Source: Bacteroidetes bacterium GWF2_35_48
GTDB taxonomy: Bacteria > Bacteroidota > Bacteroidia > Bacteroidales > GWF2-35-48
NCBI GenBank assembly: GCA_001769125.1
Contig: MEOG01000020.1
Location: forward strand, 1 to 64,000
Length of the DNA: 64,000 nt
Direction: 5' to 3'
Positions 34,988-44,247 of this stretch are shown here, piece by piece (position 1 is the stretch's first letter; each line of letters opens with the position of its first letter). Position numbers and translations under genes: made by a program. The notes under the pieces are model-generated. The model did not search any database and was not told where the DNA came from. It saw nothing but the letters and a program-made list of their open reading frames with translations.

Positions 34988-36421
34988 TTAACTTACTGAC
35001 TCCGATATAGAATGTCCCATTTTATCCTGCTTCTCTTTTTCGCTTTCAATTTGTTTGTGTCTTATAAAAAACAATGCTGCCATGTAAAATGGAATTAAAG
35101 GGATCTTGTATCTTACTAAAGCTCCAAAATTAGAAGTGGAAAAACCAATAGAAAACGCAAAGCTCATCGCAAATACAAAGGAAAACAAAATTAAAGGATG
35201 ATCAAAAAGAGCATTCAATAAAAACATGGGGCTTCGTCGGAACAATATCATAAGTGTAAAAATTATTAAAAATGTATTTTCCAACCCTGAAAGTAACATA
35301 ACAATATTTCTCACATCCCACAAAAAAGGTCTAAATAGCCCAGCTGTCATTGCTTGAGGTATTTTTATCATAATACTCATCATACTTGTTTTATCATAAT
35401 CCCCAATATTAAAATTATTACTTCCATATTGTTCTGCACGCACTAAATCTCTTCGTATCACATCAGCCTTGTTTATCATCTTGTCAATATTCTCATAATC
35501 ACCCCCAATAATTTTACCTGTTGCCCCTAATATCAAACCACCAACCACCCATGCAACCATAAAAATGCTTGGAAAAATCAGCACTCTGTGAAAATTACTT
35601 TTAACGGCTTTAAACTTATAGAAAACAAACCAAATGACAAATCCAAAAAATAAAGAATATAAAATATAAGGTTTTATAGAAATAATAATATAAGAACTTA
35701 TAAAAAATGCAACAAAATAAAAGTAGTATTTAGTTTTACCTTTTTTAATAAATAACTGATAAAAACTATAAGTGAGCCAACCAGCTGCAGCCAGTGTCCA
35801 GGAATCTTTCAATATACCTGAGCCCCAAAAAGCAACTGATGGCATAAATATAATTGCAATAGCAAATTCTTTATGCAACTTTGGAAAATGAATATAAAAT
35901 ACCTGATATAATTTCCAAACTCCAGAATAAGTAATATAAGCAGTTATTATACTTGTTAACAAATAGCCTTTAATTCCAAAAAATATAAGTGGTGTAGTTA
36001 AACGAACAACAAAAAAAGCCTGAGGGTCTTTCCAATAAAAAAATTGATAATTGTACTTTGCAAATATTGAAAAATTTTCTGATGACAAATTTCCTCCCAT
36101 AATAGAAAAAAAGTTCAGTGGCTCATTAAACAGCATCTCTGACATCCCGCGAGCATTGTTAAAATAAACAAATGTATCCCCACCATCATAATAATATGTA
36201 TATATCATACAAAAACAAAAAACCCCGAGCATTTTAAAAAGTAAACCATTTACATAATACTTATATTCAAAATTTGCATTGATTTTATTACGTTGTGTTC
36301 GGCGTGCTAAATAAAAAATAATTAAGAAAAATACAGGAAAAAGGATGTATTCCCAAAATTGAATTTTAGCCTGAAATATAAGGATATAAAGATCTGTATA
36401 AATGAAATTTTTATCGGGCAT
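34988..36421 (-). CDS. Polytopic membrane protein, possible Wzy-like polymerase
   Basis: A 477-residue protein with about ten to twelve hydrophobic helices. No named family was recognised with confidence. An acidic loop DGGDTFVYFNNA (about residues 79-90) follows the third helix, and GSGILKDSWTLAAAGWLTYS lies mid-protein. A C-terminal polar tail follows the last helix. In Wzx/Wzy-type loci such a protein is often the polymerase, and no other better Wzy candidate is visible here, so that role is suggested from context. It could also be a GT-C glycosyltransferase. Confidence 0.6.
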   Translation of the reverse strand: MPDKNFIYTDLYILIFQAKIQFWEYILFPVFFLIIFYLARRTQRNKINANFEYKYYVNGLLFKMLGVFCFCMIYTYYYDGGDTFVYFNNARGMSEMLFNEPLNFFSIMGGNLSSENFSIFAKYNYQFFYWKDPQAFFVVRLTTPLIFFGIKGYLLTSIITAYITYSGVWKLYQVFYIHFPKLHKEFAIAIIFMPSVAFWGSGILKDSWTLAAAGWLTYSFYQLFIKKGKTKYYFYFVAFFISSYIIISIKPYILYSLFFGFVIWFVFYKFKAVKSNFHRVLIFPSIFMVAWVVGGLILGATGKIIGGDYENIDKMINKADVIRRDLVRAEQYGSNNFNIGDYDKTSMMSIMIKIPQAMTAGLFRPFLWDVRNIVMLLSGLENTFLIIFTLMILFRRSPMFLLNALFDHPLILFSFVFAMSFAFSIGFSTSNFGALVRYKIPLIPFYMAALFFIRHKQIESEKEKQDKMGHSISESVS

Positions 36422-36435
36422 AAGTGATAGTCTAA

Positions 36436-37551
36436 TTACTTTTTGTATAAAAGGAAATACATTTTGTAAATAAATTCAAGTCGTTTTTCATCATTTGGAT
36501 AGTCTTTATATGTTTTTGGGGGCAAGTTTAAAATTGAATCAAGTTCTACAATATTAATAGCCAGCTTTTTACTCAAGTATTCTTTGTCTTTTTCTAACTC
36601 CAAGCTATTGTAGGGAGGTATCTTTAATATTGCAAGTGCATCATCACGAATTATTTCTCCGGCACAAATTTGAGTTGAATAGGTTGCCTTGCGGTAATCT
36701 ATATTAAATTTAACTGGCAAATAATAAGACTGAATAAATTTAGTGTATATTGATTCATGATGCTTCCCTCCATAGTTTTCCCAAGCTAACTTATCTTCTA
36801 GTATTTTTACAGCTTCTTTTTTATTATAGGGTACCAAATTTAAAGGATACAATATTTTTATTTTTTTAAATAGTTTATAATATGTTTCTTGAATAAATCC
36901 AAAAGCCGGAAAGTCTTTTAATTTTACTTTTCCAAATTTTTTATGAATAGAATTTAAATATTTTAAATCTTTTGGATTATATTGAAATCTTTTTGGGAGA
37001 ATTCCTTCAGTCGCATAGTTACCCCCAGATAAAATAAATTTTATTTTATGTTTTGCTGCAATTTTGTGCAATACTCCCTGAATTGCCATATCAGTTGGAT
37101 TTTCTGCTTCAGGGACAGATGCTTTAAGGAAAGATAATTGTAAATCTTTAAATTCCTCCCAGTTTAACACAACAGTGTATAAATCAATCCCAAGAATATC
37201 CAATGCTTTTTTTATATTTAAAACAGCTACTCTTGCGTTCCACCCATTATCCATATGAACGGCCAAAGGATTTAAACCCCAATGTTTAGCAAGATAACAT
37301 AAATATATACTATCAACACCTCCGCTTACACCTATTATCGAGTCATACTTATGATTTATTCCCTTTGATTTAATTAGTGTAATAATATTTTTAAGCTTTT
37401 TATCACTTTCTTCTCCATTATATATTTCGTTCGAAATTTTATTAAAAAAATCATTACAATGATTGCAAAACCCATTGCTATCAAAAATAATATTAGGATC
37501 TGAATTGTCCATTACACATCGTTCACACCTTCTGTACATTTTTTTATCCAT
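36436..37551 (-). CDS. N-acetyl sugar amidotransferase (WbpG/PseA-like)
   Basis: A 371-residue PP-loop ATPase. The cysteine pairs RCERC (9, 12) and FCNHC (29, 32) suggest a zinc site, and SGGVDS (76-81) is the ATP pyrophosphatase loop. The family converts an N-acetyl group on a sugar to an acetamidino group, using ammonia that HisH/HisF-like partners supply in Pseudomonas LPS. No hisH or hisF homologue is visible here, so the ammonia source is open. It lies between the Wzy-like gene and a GT4 gene on the same strand. Confidence 0.88.
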   Translation of the reverse strand: MDKKMYRRCERCVMDNSDPNIIFDSNGFCNHCNDFFNKISNEIYNGEESDKKLKNIITLIKSKGINHKYDSIIGVSGGVDSIYLCYLAKHWGLNPLAVHMDNGWNARVAVLNIKKALDILGIDLYTVVLNWEEFKDLQLSFLKASVPEAENPTDMAIQGVLHKIAAKHKIKFILSGGNYATEGILPKRFQYNPKDLKYLNSIHKKFGKVKLKDFPAFGFIQETYYKLFKKIKILYPLNLVPYNKKEAVKILEDKLAWENYGGKHHESIYTKFIQSYYLPVKFNIDYRKATYSTQICAGEIIRDDALAILKIPPYNSLELEKDKEYLSKKLAINIVELDSILNLPPKTYKDYPNDEKRLEFIYKMYFLLYKK

Positions 37552-37640
37552 TAATAACAGTTTATTTAAAACAAAAGTAGGGTTTTAAATCTAATAAATT
37601 ATTAGTATTTTTTAAAATTAAATAAGATTCGGAATAAACT

Positions 37641-38993
37641 TTATTTATTAATGACTGTATAAGGAGGTGTAATTTTATTTATTATTCCAGCAAGTTTTTC
37701 AACTTGGATTTTTCTGGAATATTGTTCTGTATTTATCGAATGACATTCTATTTTTCTTTTCTCTTCAAATTCTACTTTTAAATTCAATAAAACCTCCCAC
37801 AAATGCTCCTCGTTTTTAATGCAGAATCCTGAATTAGTATTCGTTATCAAGTCCTCCTGTGATTGCATGTTGATGTTAAAAATTTTCTTCTTAAAGTATT
37901 TGTTTATTAGTTTTTTTTGAGCGGTTGCATTCGTATAACAAAGTAAAATTTTTCTTTTCAAACCTATATATTCAAATGTTTTAGTAGAAATAAAGAAATA
38001 ATCATTAAAAAGCAACATTACATCGTTTTTAGATAATTCGAGAAGAAGTTTATTGTTAGGAATCCTTGGAAAAATGTTAACAACATTTATTAAATTAAAA
38101 TATTTAGCTAAAATTATTTTTTTTAGTTCATCAGAAATATTGATACCATAAAAATTAATTTTTAATTGTGTATTTGTTTCATATAAAAATTTAGAGACTG
38201 TACTTAAAAAGCTTTCAAAAGGATGATCCCGTTCCTTATAAATAGTACCAGCGAACGCAATATTTAATTCGCAATTTTGAGGTTGAGTATTTTTTGTGGA
38301 TTCAATGATTTCTTGATCATATCCATTGGGGATAATATGAATCATTTTCCTTAATATATTCGTAGGTAATTGTGTTCTAACAAAGTCCGCAACGGTTGTG
38401 ATGGAAGAACAAGTGCGAACAATTTTTTTTTCAAAAAAACGACTCCAAATTTTAAATAGAGTTTTTTTTTCAAGAGTAATATCAAAAGACCAAGGGTCGC
38501 GATAATCAGCAATCCATGGAATTTTATATTTTGCGCTTAATTTTGCTGCGTATTTGAATAAAATGAAGGGATCTCCGGTAGCAATAATGATATCAATTTT
38601 GTTTGACTTTAAATAACTTTTGGCAGTGTTGTAAATTTGTGACTTAGAACCAGTGAATGAAAACCATTGAATAATTTCATAATAAGTAGAAAAAAAATTT
38701 CTTATAAATTTATATTTTTTTTCTCCATGCTTTAATAATATTTTGTTTGATATATTAGGGGTATAAGGTGTTTTAATGATTGTTCCATACTCGTTTTTTT
38801 CAATTATAATTTTTGATGAACTTCCAGGAGCTATATAGTCAAGCTTATTCCCAAATTGGCAATCCCACTGACGTGTCACAACTATAGGATATACGTTAAA
38901 TTCTTTTAAATATTTATACCAGCTATAGGGACGTAATGACCCTACAGAAGTAAAGGGTGGAAAATCATAAGTAAGAATAAGTATTTTTTTCAT
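37641..38993 (-). CDS. GT4-like glycosyltransferase, paralogue of the fused GT gene
   Basis: A 450-residue GT-B fold glycosyltransferase. It begins MKKILILTYDFPPFTSVGSL, with RPYSWYKYLKEFNVYPIVVTR following. This is the same opening as both halves of the 900-residue protein at 40033-42735. WIADYRDPW (about residue 160) and IPNGYDQEIIE are shared with them. The C-terminal GT4 E-x7-E is not clear. It ends 7 bp after the formyltransferase gene begins the next operon step. The sugar donor is unknown. Confidence 0.85.
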   Translation of the reverse strand: MKKILILTYDFPPFTSVGSLRPYSWYKYLKEFNVYPIVVTRQWDCQFGNKLDYIAPGSSSKIIIEKNEYGTIIKTPYTPNISNKILLKHGEKKYKFIRNFFSTYYEIIQWFSFTGSKSQIYNTAKSYLKSNKIDIIIATGDPFILFKYAAKLSAKYKIPWIADYRDPWSFDITLEKKTLFKIWSRFFEKKIVRTCSSITTVADFVRTQLPTNILRKMIHIIPNGYDQEIIESTKNTQPQNCELNIAFAGTIYKERDHPFESFLSTVSKFLYETNTQLKINFYGINISDELKKIILAKYFNLINVVNIFPRIPNNKLLLELSKNDVMLLFNDYFFISTKTFEYIGLKRKILLCYTNATAQKKLINKYFKKKIFNINMQSQEDLITNTNSGFCIKNEEHLWEVLLNLKVEFEEKRKIECHSINTEQYSRKIQVEKLAGIINKITPPYTVINK

Positions 38994-39000
38994 AAATATA

Positions 39001-39987
39001 TTACCTTGGCAGGTTAACCCATTGTTTTCTTAAAATATTATTCGAATGAAGCATCAAACCTTTAATTATTTCATTTTTTTCAATACCTTCATGTTTTCTT
39101 ACTAATAAAGAGGTATCACCAGTTTTCACAATAAAAGAACCATCAAAAAAACACTCACAAATCTGCCCACAATTCATATCATCCCAGCGTAAATGAGTGT
39201 CAAACGGTATTGCAGACCAAATTTTCAACTTATTTATGCTTCCATTTTGTGACTCATAAAAAGTAAATGCACCTGGGAAGGGTTTTGTTACGGCTCTGAT
39301 AAGATTGTATATATCAAAAGTAGCGTCTTCCCAAAAAATTAATCCATCATCTTCTGTTCGTTTAGGGTAAAATGATTTCGAATTTTCTTTTTGTCTTACT
39401 CGGGGATAGTCATTTGAAATAATTTTGGGCAAAGCGTATGAGCACAATTTAATCATAGCAACAAGATTTTTAAAATGCAAGGTTAAAGCATCATCAAAAG
39501 ATGTTATTTCAAAATATTGGGTTGCGACAATGTCACCATCGTCCATGCCCGGATTATACCTAAATAAGTTTGTAATAAATATTTTTTTATCCTGAATTAA
39601 TGACCAGTTAAGTGGGCTTCTTCCTCTACCATGGGGTAGTGGTTTATTGGAACCATGCATGCCAAAAGCCCCCACTGAAAGAATATCTAAAAACCAAACA
39701 GGGATTAATCTCTGCCAACCCATGCACAACAATATATCAATTTTAATATTTTTAATATTCTTTTTATCTTCTTCGGATTGTAAATTATAATTATTTGCAA
39801 TGTAGTAAGGAATAAGCATTTCTTCGAGATAAGGTTTTAGGTCAAAGTAACCGGCCACCTTATGCTTTTTAGCTTTTTCTGAATTAATTGTAATAACATA
39901 ATCTATACTAAATCCTTCTTTCTGCAAACCCTTTATCAGATCTAAAGTAGTATGCTTACATCCGGCAACAGCAATTTTATTTTTCAT
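39001..39987 (-). CDS. Sugar N-formyltransferase (Fmt/ArnA-like)
   Basis: A 328-residue N10-formyl-tetrahydrofolate-dependent formyltransferase with a Rossmann-type N-terminal domain and a C-terminal OB-like domain. GMHGSNKPLPHGRGRSPLNW holds the catalytic His, and GMDDGDIVATQYFEI the catalytic Asp. The Asn that sits two residues before the His in Fmt and ArnA reads Gly here. Context rules out methionyl-tRNA formylation, so the likely job is adding a formyl group to an amino sugar. It lies between GT genes, and a PIG-L deacetylase is encoded two genes upstream. Confidence 0.85.
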   Translation of the reverse strand: MKNKIAVAGCKHTTLDLIKGLQKEGFSIDYVITINSEKAKKHKVAGYFDLKPYLEEMLIPYYIANNYNLQSEEDKKNIKNIKIDILLCMGWQRLIPVWFLDILSVGAFGMHGSNKPLPHGRGRSPLNWSLIQDKKIFITNLFRYNPGMDDGDIVATQYFEITSFDDALTLHFKNLVAMIKLCSYALPKIISNDYPRVRQKENSKSFYPKRTEDDGLIFWEDATFDIYNLIRAVTKPFPGAFTFYESQNGSINKLKIWSAIPFDTHLRWDDMNCGQICECFFDGSFIVKTGDTSLLVRKHEGIEKNEIIKGLMLHSNNILRKQWVNLPR

Positions 39988-40032
39988 ATATTTTTTATTT
40001 TATATCAAATCCATTTACATATTTTTTATACT

Positions 40033-42735
40033 TTAAATAGATTTAACAATATCTGCTAATATTGAAGTTTGAGTCTTTCTTGACAATCTTTCAATTTTGA
40101 TCGAATTGCATTTAATAAATTGATTCTCCTGAAATTCTGCATATAAGCCTTTCAAAACTTTTAATAAATGATTTGAATTCTGAATAATAATTCCAGAGTT
40201 CGTTTCTATGATAAAATCTTCCTGAATATGAGAATTATCGCAAATATCAACCTTAAGTTTATAAAATTTATTATACAAAATCTTTGATTCGACATCATCA
40301 GAATAGCAAAAAATTATCTGACGTTTTAAAGCAATATAGTCATAAATTTTAGTCCCAATAATATGATAATCATTAAATAAAAGGAATACGTTATCCAAGG
40401 ATAGTTTTTTCATCAAAAGTTCATTAGATATTTTAGGATGTACGTAAACAAATGGGATAAGTGAGGGATATTTTAAGTTTATTAATTTTGTTATTTTTTC
40501 AGACTCATTTACTCCATAAAAATTTATTTGAAGTTTTGGGTTTGACATTTGCATAATAAAACAACAACATACTTTTAAAAAACTTTCTAGGGGATGCCAA
40601 ATATAAATAGTTCCTGCAAAAGAAATACTTAAAATTTTATTCTGCTGGTTTATTTCACAAGATTTCTCCACAGCCTCCGGATCATAACCGTTAGAAACAA
40701 TTGAAATGGGTTTATTTGAATTTGTAACTAATATCAGTTTTTTAAAAAATGGTGAAACTGTCAATATCTGATAAGAATTTGCAACAACTTTTTTTTCAAT
40801 AATTGAATTTAAAAATTTCAATATTTTATTATTTTGCATAGCAATATCGTTCGTCCATGGATCTCTATAATCTGCAATCCATGGGATATTATATTTCTTA
40901 CTGAGCAATGAGGCATATTTAAATAAAACAAAAGGGTCGCCAGTAGCGATTATTGCGTCTACTTTATTTGATTTTAAAAAATTATTTGCAGCAAAATATA
41001 TTTGGGCTTTAGCACCAATCAAAAACATAAATTGACCTATTTCATAATATGCAGAAAAAAGCTTACGAATTAATTTAAATTTAGTGTTTCCGTATAAAAG
41101 CAAAAGTTTATTAGAAATATTAGGAGAATAGGGAGCACAAATCAATGTGCCGTGCTCTGACTTTTCAATTGTTGTTTGAAATGAATCGCTAGATGAAATA
41201 TAATCAATTTGATTACCGTGTGTGTGTTTCCACTGCCGAGTAACAACTATTGGATATAATCCAAATTCGTGTAAATATTTATACCAACTGAAAGGTCTCA
41301 AACCTCCGACTGATATATATGGAGGAAAATCGTAAGCCAAAATTAAAGATTTCTTTATACAACCAGAAATTTTATATATAGGTTCAATATTATAAAATTG
41401 TTTATTTTCAATTATAGATTTTACTAATTCTGCTAATTTACTTGTCTGCAAAAGTCTTGAATATTGCTCTACTCCTACTGACTCACATCTAATAAATCCG
41501 TTTAATTCAAATTCAGAATATAAATCCTTTAAAATTTTTGCCAAATGTGTAGAGTCTTTTACAATAATACCCGAATTTGTATTGCGAATAATATCTGCTT
41601 GCAGGTCATTATTATCAGACTTATTTTTAAATTTTATTCTACAGTATTTTTCGTATAATTTATTTGCTTCTGAATCATTAGAATAACACAACAATATTTT
41701 TCTTTTTAAAGCGATATACTCAAATATTTTAGTTCCGGTTGCAGCATAAGCATTAAATAACAAAAAAACATTCTTCTTTTTTAATTCTGATAATAAAATA
41801 TCATTGGATATTTGAGCATGAAAAATAATATGTTTTTCAAGTTCTGGAATTTCCTCTGACACTACCTTTTCAATTTCAGGTTGTATATTAATTCCATAAA
41901 AATGAATTTTTATTTTCACATATGAATTTTTGGTTATAAATTGGTGAACAACCCTTAAAAAACTATATATAGGGTGGTGCTTATAGATTGTTCCCGCCAA
42001 AGCAATGGAAAATTCTGAATTATTCTGAGGGATGTGGTTTATTTTATCTATTATATTTTCATTAAAACCGTTATTTATAACTATAAATTTATCTTTATTT
42101 TTTTCAAGTATTAGTTCTTTAATAGTATCTACAACTGTAATTATTTTACAGCATGATTTATTGTATTTTCGTTCAAAAAAAGTTTCTAGCCATCTTTGCA
42201 AGAAAATTTTTTTATGAAAATCAGTCCTTGACCAAGGATCTCGGTAGTCTGCCACCCATGGTATATTGAACTTGTGCGAAAGCCTGTCTGCATACTTAAA
42301 AAGAATATAAGGATCAGCAGTTGCAATAATTATATCTACTTTATTAAATTTAAGATAATCTGCAGCAGCATAATAAATTGGTTTTTTATTTCCTGTAAAA
42401 AAAATAAATTGAGAGAATTCATGTAAGGCAGTAAAAAACTTCCTTACCAGAACAAATCTATTTTCTCCAAATTTTAACTGAATTTTATTTCCTAAATTAG
42501 GTGTGTAGGGTGCACATATAATTGTACCTTTCTTTTCAATATTTAAAATTACCTGATCCGAAATGCCTGCTTTGACATAGTCATTTTTATTTCCAAATGA
42601 ATTAGACCATTGTCTTGTAACAACAACCGGATATATATCGAATTTGTGAAAAGATTCATACCAGCTAAATGGTCTCAAACCTCCGACAGAAATGTAAGGG
42701 GGAAAATCGTACGCAAGTATTAAGACTTTCTTCAT
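40033..42735 (-). CDS. Fused tandem GT4-like glycosyltransferase (two domains)
   Basis: One 900-residue frame made of two homologous GT-B proteins. Residues 1-459 begin MKKVLILAYDFPPYISVGGL. Residues 460-900 begin IKKSLILAYDFPPYISVGGL. The second domain's first codon is ATA (41356-41358) where its relatives have ATG, and the first domain has no stop before it. Each half keeps WVADYRDPW or WIADYRDPW and a GTKIFEYIALKRKILLCYS or GTKIYDYIALKRQIIFCYS segment. A third copy is the gene at 37641-38993. The fusion arose from tandem duplication with loss of the internal stop and start; whether both halves are active is unknown. Confidence 0.9.
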   Translation of the reverse strand: MKKVLILAYDFPPYISVGGLRPFSWYESFHKFDIYPVVVTRQWSNSFGNKNDYVKAGISDQVILNIEKKGTIICAPYTPNLGNKIQLKFGENRFVLVRKFFTALHEFSQFIFFTGNKKPIYYAAADYLKFNKVDIIIATADPYILFKYADRLSHKFNIPWVADYRDPWSRTDFHKKIFLQRWLETFFERKYNKSCCKIITVVDTIKELILEKNKDKFIVINNGFNENIIDKINHIPQNNSEFSIALAGTIYKHHPIYSFLRVVHQFITKNSYVKIKIHFYGINIQPEIEKVVSEEIPELEKHIIFHAQISNDILLSELKKKNVFLLFNAYAATGTKIFEYIALKRKILLCYSNDSEANKLYEKYCRIKFKNKSDNNDLQADIIRNTNSGIIVKDSTHLAKILKDLYSEFELNGFIRCESVGVEQYSRLLQTSKLAELVKSIIENKQFYNIEPIYKISGCIKKSLILAYDFPPYISVGGLRPFSWYKYLHEFGLYPIVVTRQWKHTHGNQIDYISSSDSFQTTIEKSEHGTLICAPYSPNISNKLLLLYGNTKFKLIRKLFSAYYEIGQFMFLIGAKAQIYFAANNFLKSNKVDAIIATGDPFVLFKYASLLSKKYNIPWIADYRDPWTNDIAMQNNKILKFLNSIIEKKVVANSYQILTVSPFFKKLILVTNSNKPISIVSNGYDPEAVEKSCEINQQNKILSISFAGTIYIWHPLESFLKVCCCFIMQMSNPKLQINFYGVNESEKITKLINLKYPSLIPFVYVHPKISNELLMKKLSLDNVFLLFNDYHIIGTKIYDYIALKRQIIFCYSDDVESKILYNKFYKLKVDICDNSHIQEDFIIETNSGIIIQNSNHLLKVLKGLYAEFQENQFIKCNSIKIERLSRKTQTSILADIVKSI

Positions 42736-42759
42736 TTTTTTGTTTAGAGGTTTATAAAT

Positions 42760-43395
42760 TTATTTTATGATCCATCGAATAACATCAAAAGTTTCGGCAT
42801 ATCTTCCTCCTACCTGTACTCCTCTAGTCATCGCAAGACCTTTTATATATTCTTCACTAGAGTACTTTCTTCCTATTTGTGACCGATAACACTTGAGCGA
42901 CTCAAGTTTATTCGCTACATGCCTGTCTTCTAAATGAACAAAACAAGTTGTCTCAAACACATAATTATTCCAAGGTAATTCATATCCTAATAAAGATGTG
43001 AACTTGAAAGCCCGCATTGCCTCTTGCGTTATGGTGAAGTGATCTTGATGAACATCAAATTTTGAAGGGGTAAAAACAAGATCAGGTTCAATATTTTTAT
43101 TTAAAATAACCATATCCTCTAAAATTTCTTGTCTGTGATAAGATAATTTTCGTACAGGATATTTTAAAATATATAAATTTTCAGTTTTAATACCTAGCAA
43201 TTTTGTGGCATTCTTAACTTCAACTTCTAAAATATCTTTTGGCAGACCTTCAGGGACAGATTCTTCTGCACAAGAAAAAGCAGCATAATGTATTTCTGCA
43301 CCAATTTCAATAAATTTACTTATAGTCCCTCCACAACCAAATTCTCCATCATCTGTATGTGGAGCTAAAACCAAGATTTTTTTAATTGATTCCAT
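42760..43395 (-). CDS. PIG-L/LmbE-family N-deacetylase
   Basis: A 211-residue zinc deacetylase. APHTDDGEFGCGGTISK (about 11-27) is the AHPDDE-type metal site and VHQDH (about 114-118) supplies another ligand. The family removes N-acetyl groups from sugars or sugar conjugates. It starts the downstream run of minus-strand genes, after the convergent plus-strand pair, and has a possible -7 box upstream. With the formyltransferase it may exchange acetyl for formyl on an amino sugar, which is inference. Confidence 0.9.
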   Translation of the reverse strand: MESIKKILVLAPHTDDGEFGCGGTISKFIEIGAEIHYAAFSCAEESVPEGLPKDILEVEVKNATKLLGIKTENLYILKYPVRKLSYHRQEILEDMVILNKNIEPDLVFTPSKFDVHQDHFTITQEAMRAFKFTSLLGYELPWNNYVFETTCFVHLEDRHVANKLESLKCYRSQIGRKYSSEEYIKGLAMTRGVQVGGRYAETFDVIRWIIK

Positions 43396-43702
43396 TTAAA
43401 TTTTGTAAGAATTTTTTGAAAATAATCTGTTTAATAAACAAGTTCAAACACTTTTTTATTTTGTAGCAAAGTTAGCCTGAATTATTTATAAAAAAAAGAA
43501 AGTTTGTTAAAGAGAAGCAAACATATTTTGAAGTTTAGCAATCATTAATTTTGAAGTTTTGTTGATACTCTTGGCATCTTTGTTGTTCTCTTCATTTGAG
43601 TACTTGCATTTCTGGCTGAGTTATTATTTTCTAAAAAAATATCATTGTTATTTATCTTATTAAAAAAATGCATATATTTGTACCAAATAAAGATTTTTCA
43701 AT
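43396..43702. promoter_or_regulatory. Divergent promoter region, PIG-L and LbH acyltransferase genes
   Basis: This gap separates two divergent genes. TAACTTTG on the minus strand (43467-43474) lies 71 bases before the PIG-L ATG, and TATATTTG on the plus strand (43673-43680) lies 22 bases before the acyltransferase ATG. Both match TAnnTTTG. No -33 element has correct spacing and no gene lies in the gap. Confidence 0.5.
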
Positions 43703-44245
43703 ATGATAAATAAAACAAGCGTCATACCACAAAATTTTAAACATGGGTTAAATTTAAAAGTGGGTAACTTTTGCATAATTGAAGAAAACGTCACGATTGA
43801 GGATAATGTTATTATTGAAGATTATTGTATTATTAGAGAAAATGTTTTTATCGGAAGCGGTACTCATATTAAGAGTTTTGTCGAACTTAGAACTAATACT
43901 GTGATAGGCAAAAATTGTATGATTGATTCTAAAGTTTCTAGCTCCGGGAACTGTAAAATAGGCAACAATGTTACTTTAAGATATGATACTATAATAGCCA
44001 GAGGAGTTGAGATTGGCGACAATACTTATATTTGCCCACGGGTTATGACTAATAATTTAGATGCTACACAGGCTTCAATAGGTGGTGCAAAAATTGGAGC
44101 AAATTGTTTTATAGGAACCAATGCAGTTCTCCAACATGGAATTTCTATTGGAGACAATGTAATTATTGGTTCGATGTCATTTATTAACAAAGATTGTAAT
44201 CCAAATTCTACTTATATTGGGATTCCAGGCAAAAAAATAAACTAG
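43703..44245 (+). CDS. Hexapeptide-repeat (LbH) acyltransferase
   Basis: A 180-residue left-handed beta-helix protein built almost wholly of [LIV]-G-x4 hexapeptides (IGSGTHIKSF, IGKNCMIDSK, IGDNTYICPR), ending IGIPGKKIN. These are usually trimeric acetyl- or acyltransferases acting on sugar nucleotides or glycans. It is on the plus strand, opposite to the surrounding locus, and is followed 2 bp later by another LbH gene, so the pair forms its own small operon. The substrate is unknown. Confidence 0.85.
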   Translation: MINKTSVIPQNFKHGLNLKVGNFCIIEENVTIEDNVIIEDYCIIRENVFIGSGTHIKSFVELRTNTVIGKNCMIDSKVSSSGNCKIGNNVTLRYDTIIARGVEIGDNTYICPRVMTNNLDATQASIGGAKIGANCFIGTNAVLQHGISIGDNVIIGSMSFINKDCNPNSTYIGIPGKKIN

Positions 44246-44247
44246 TA

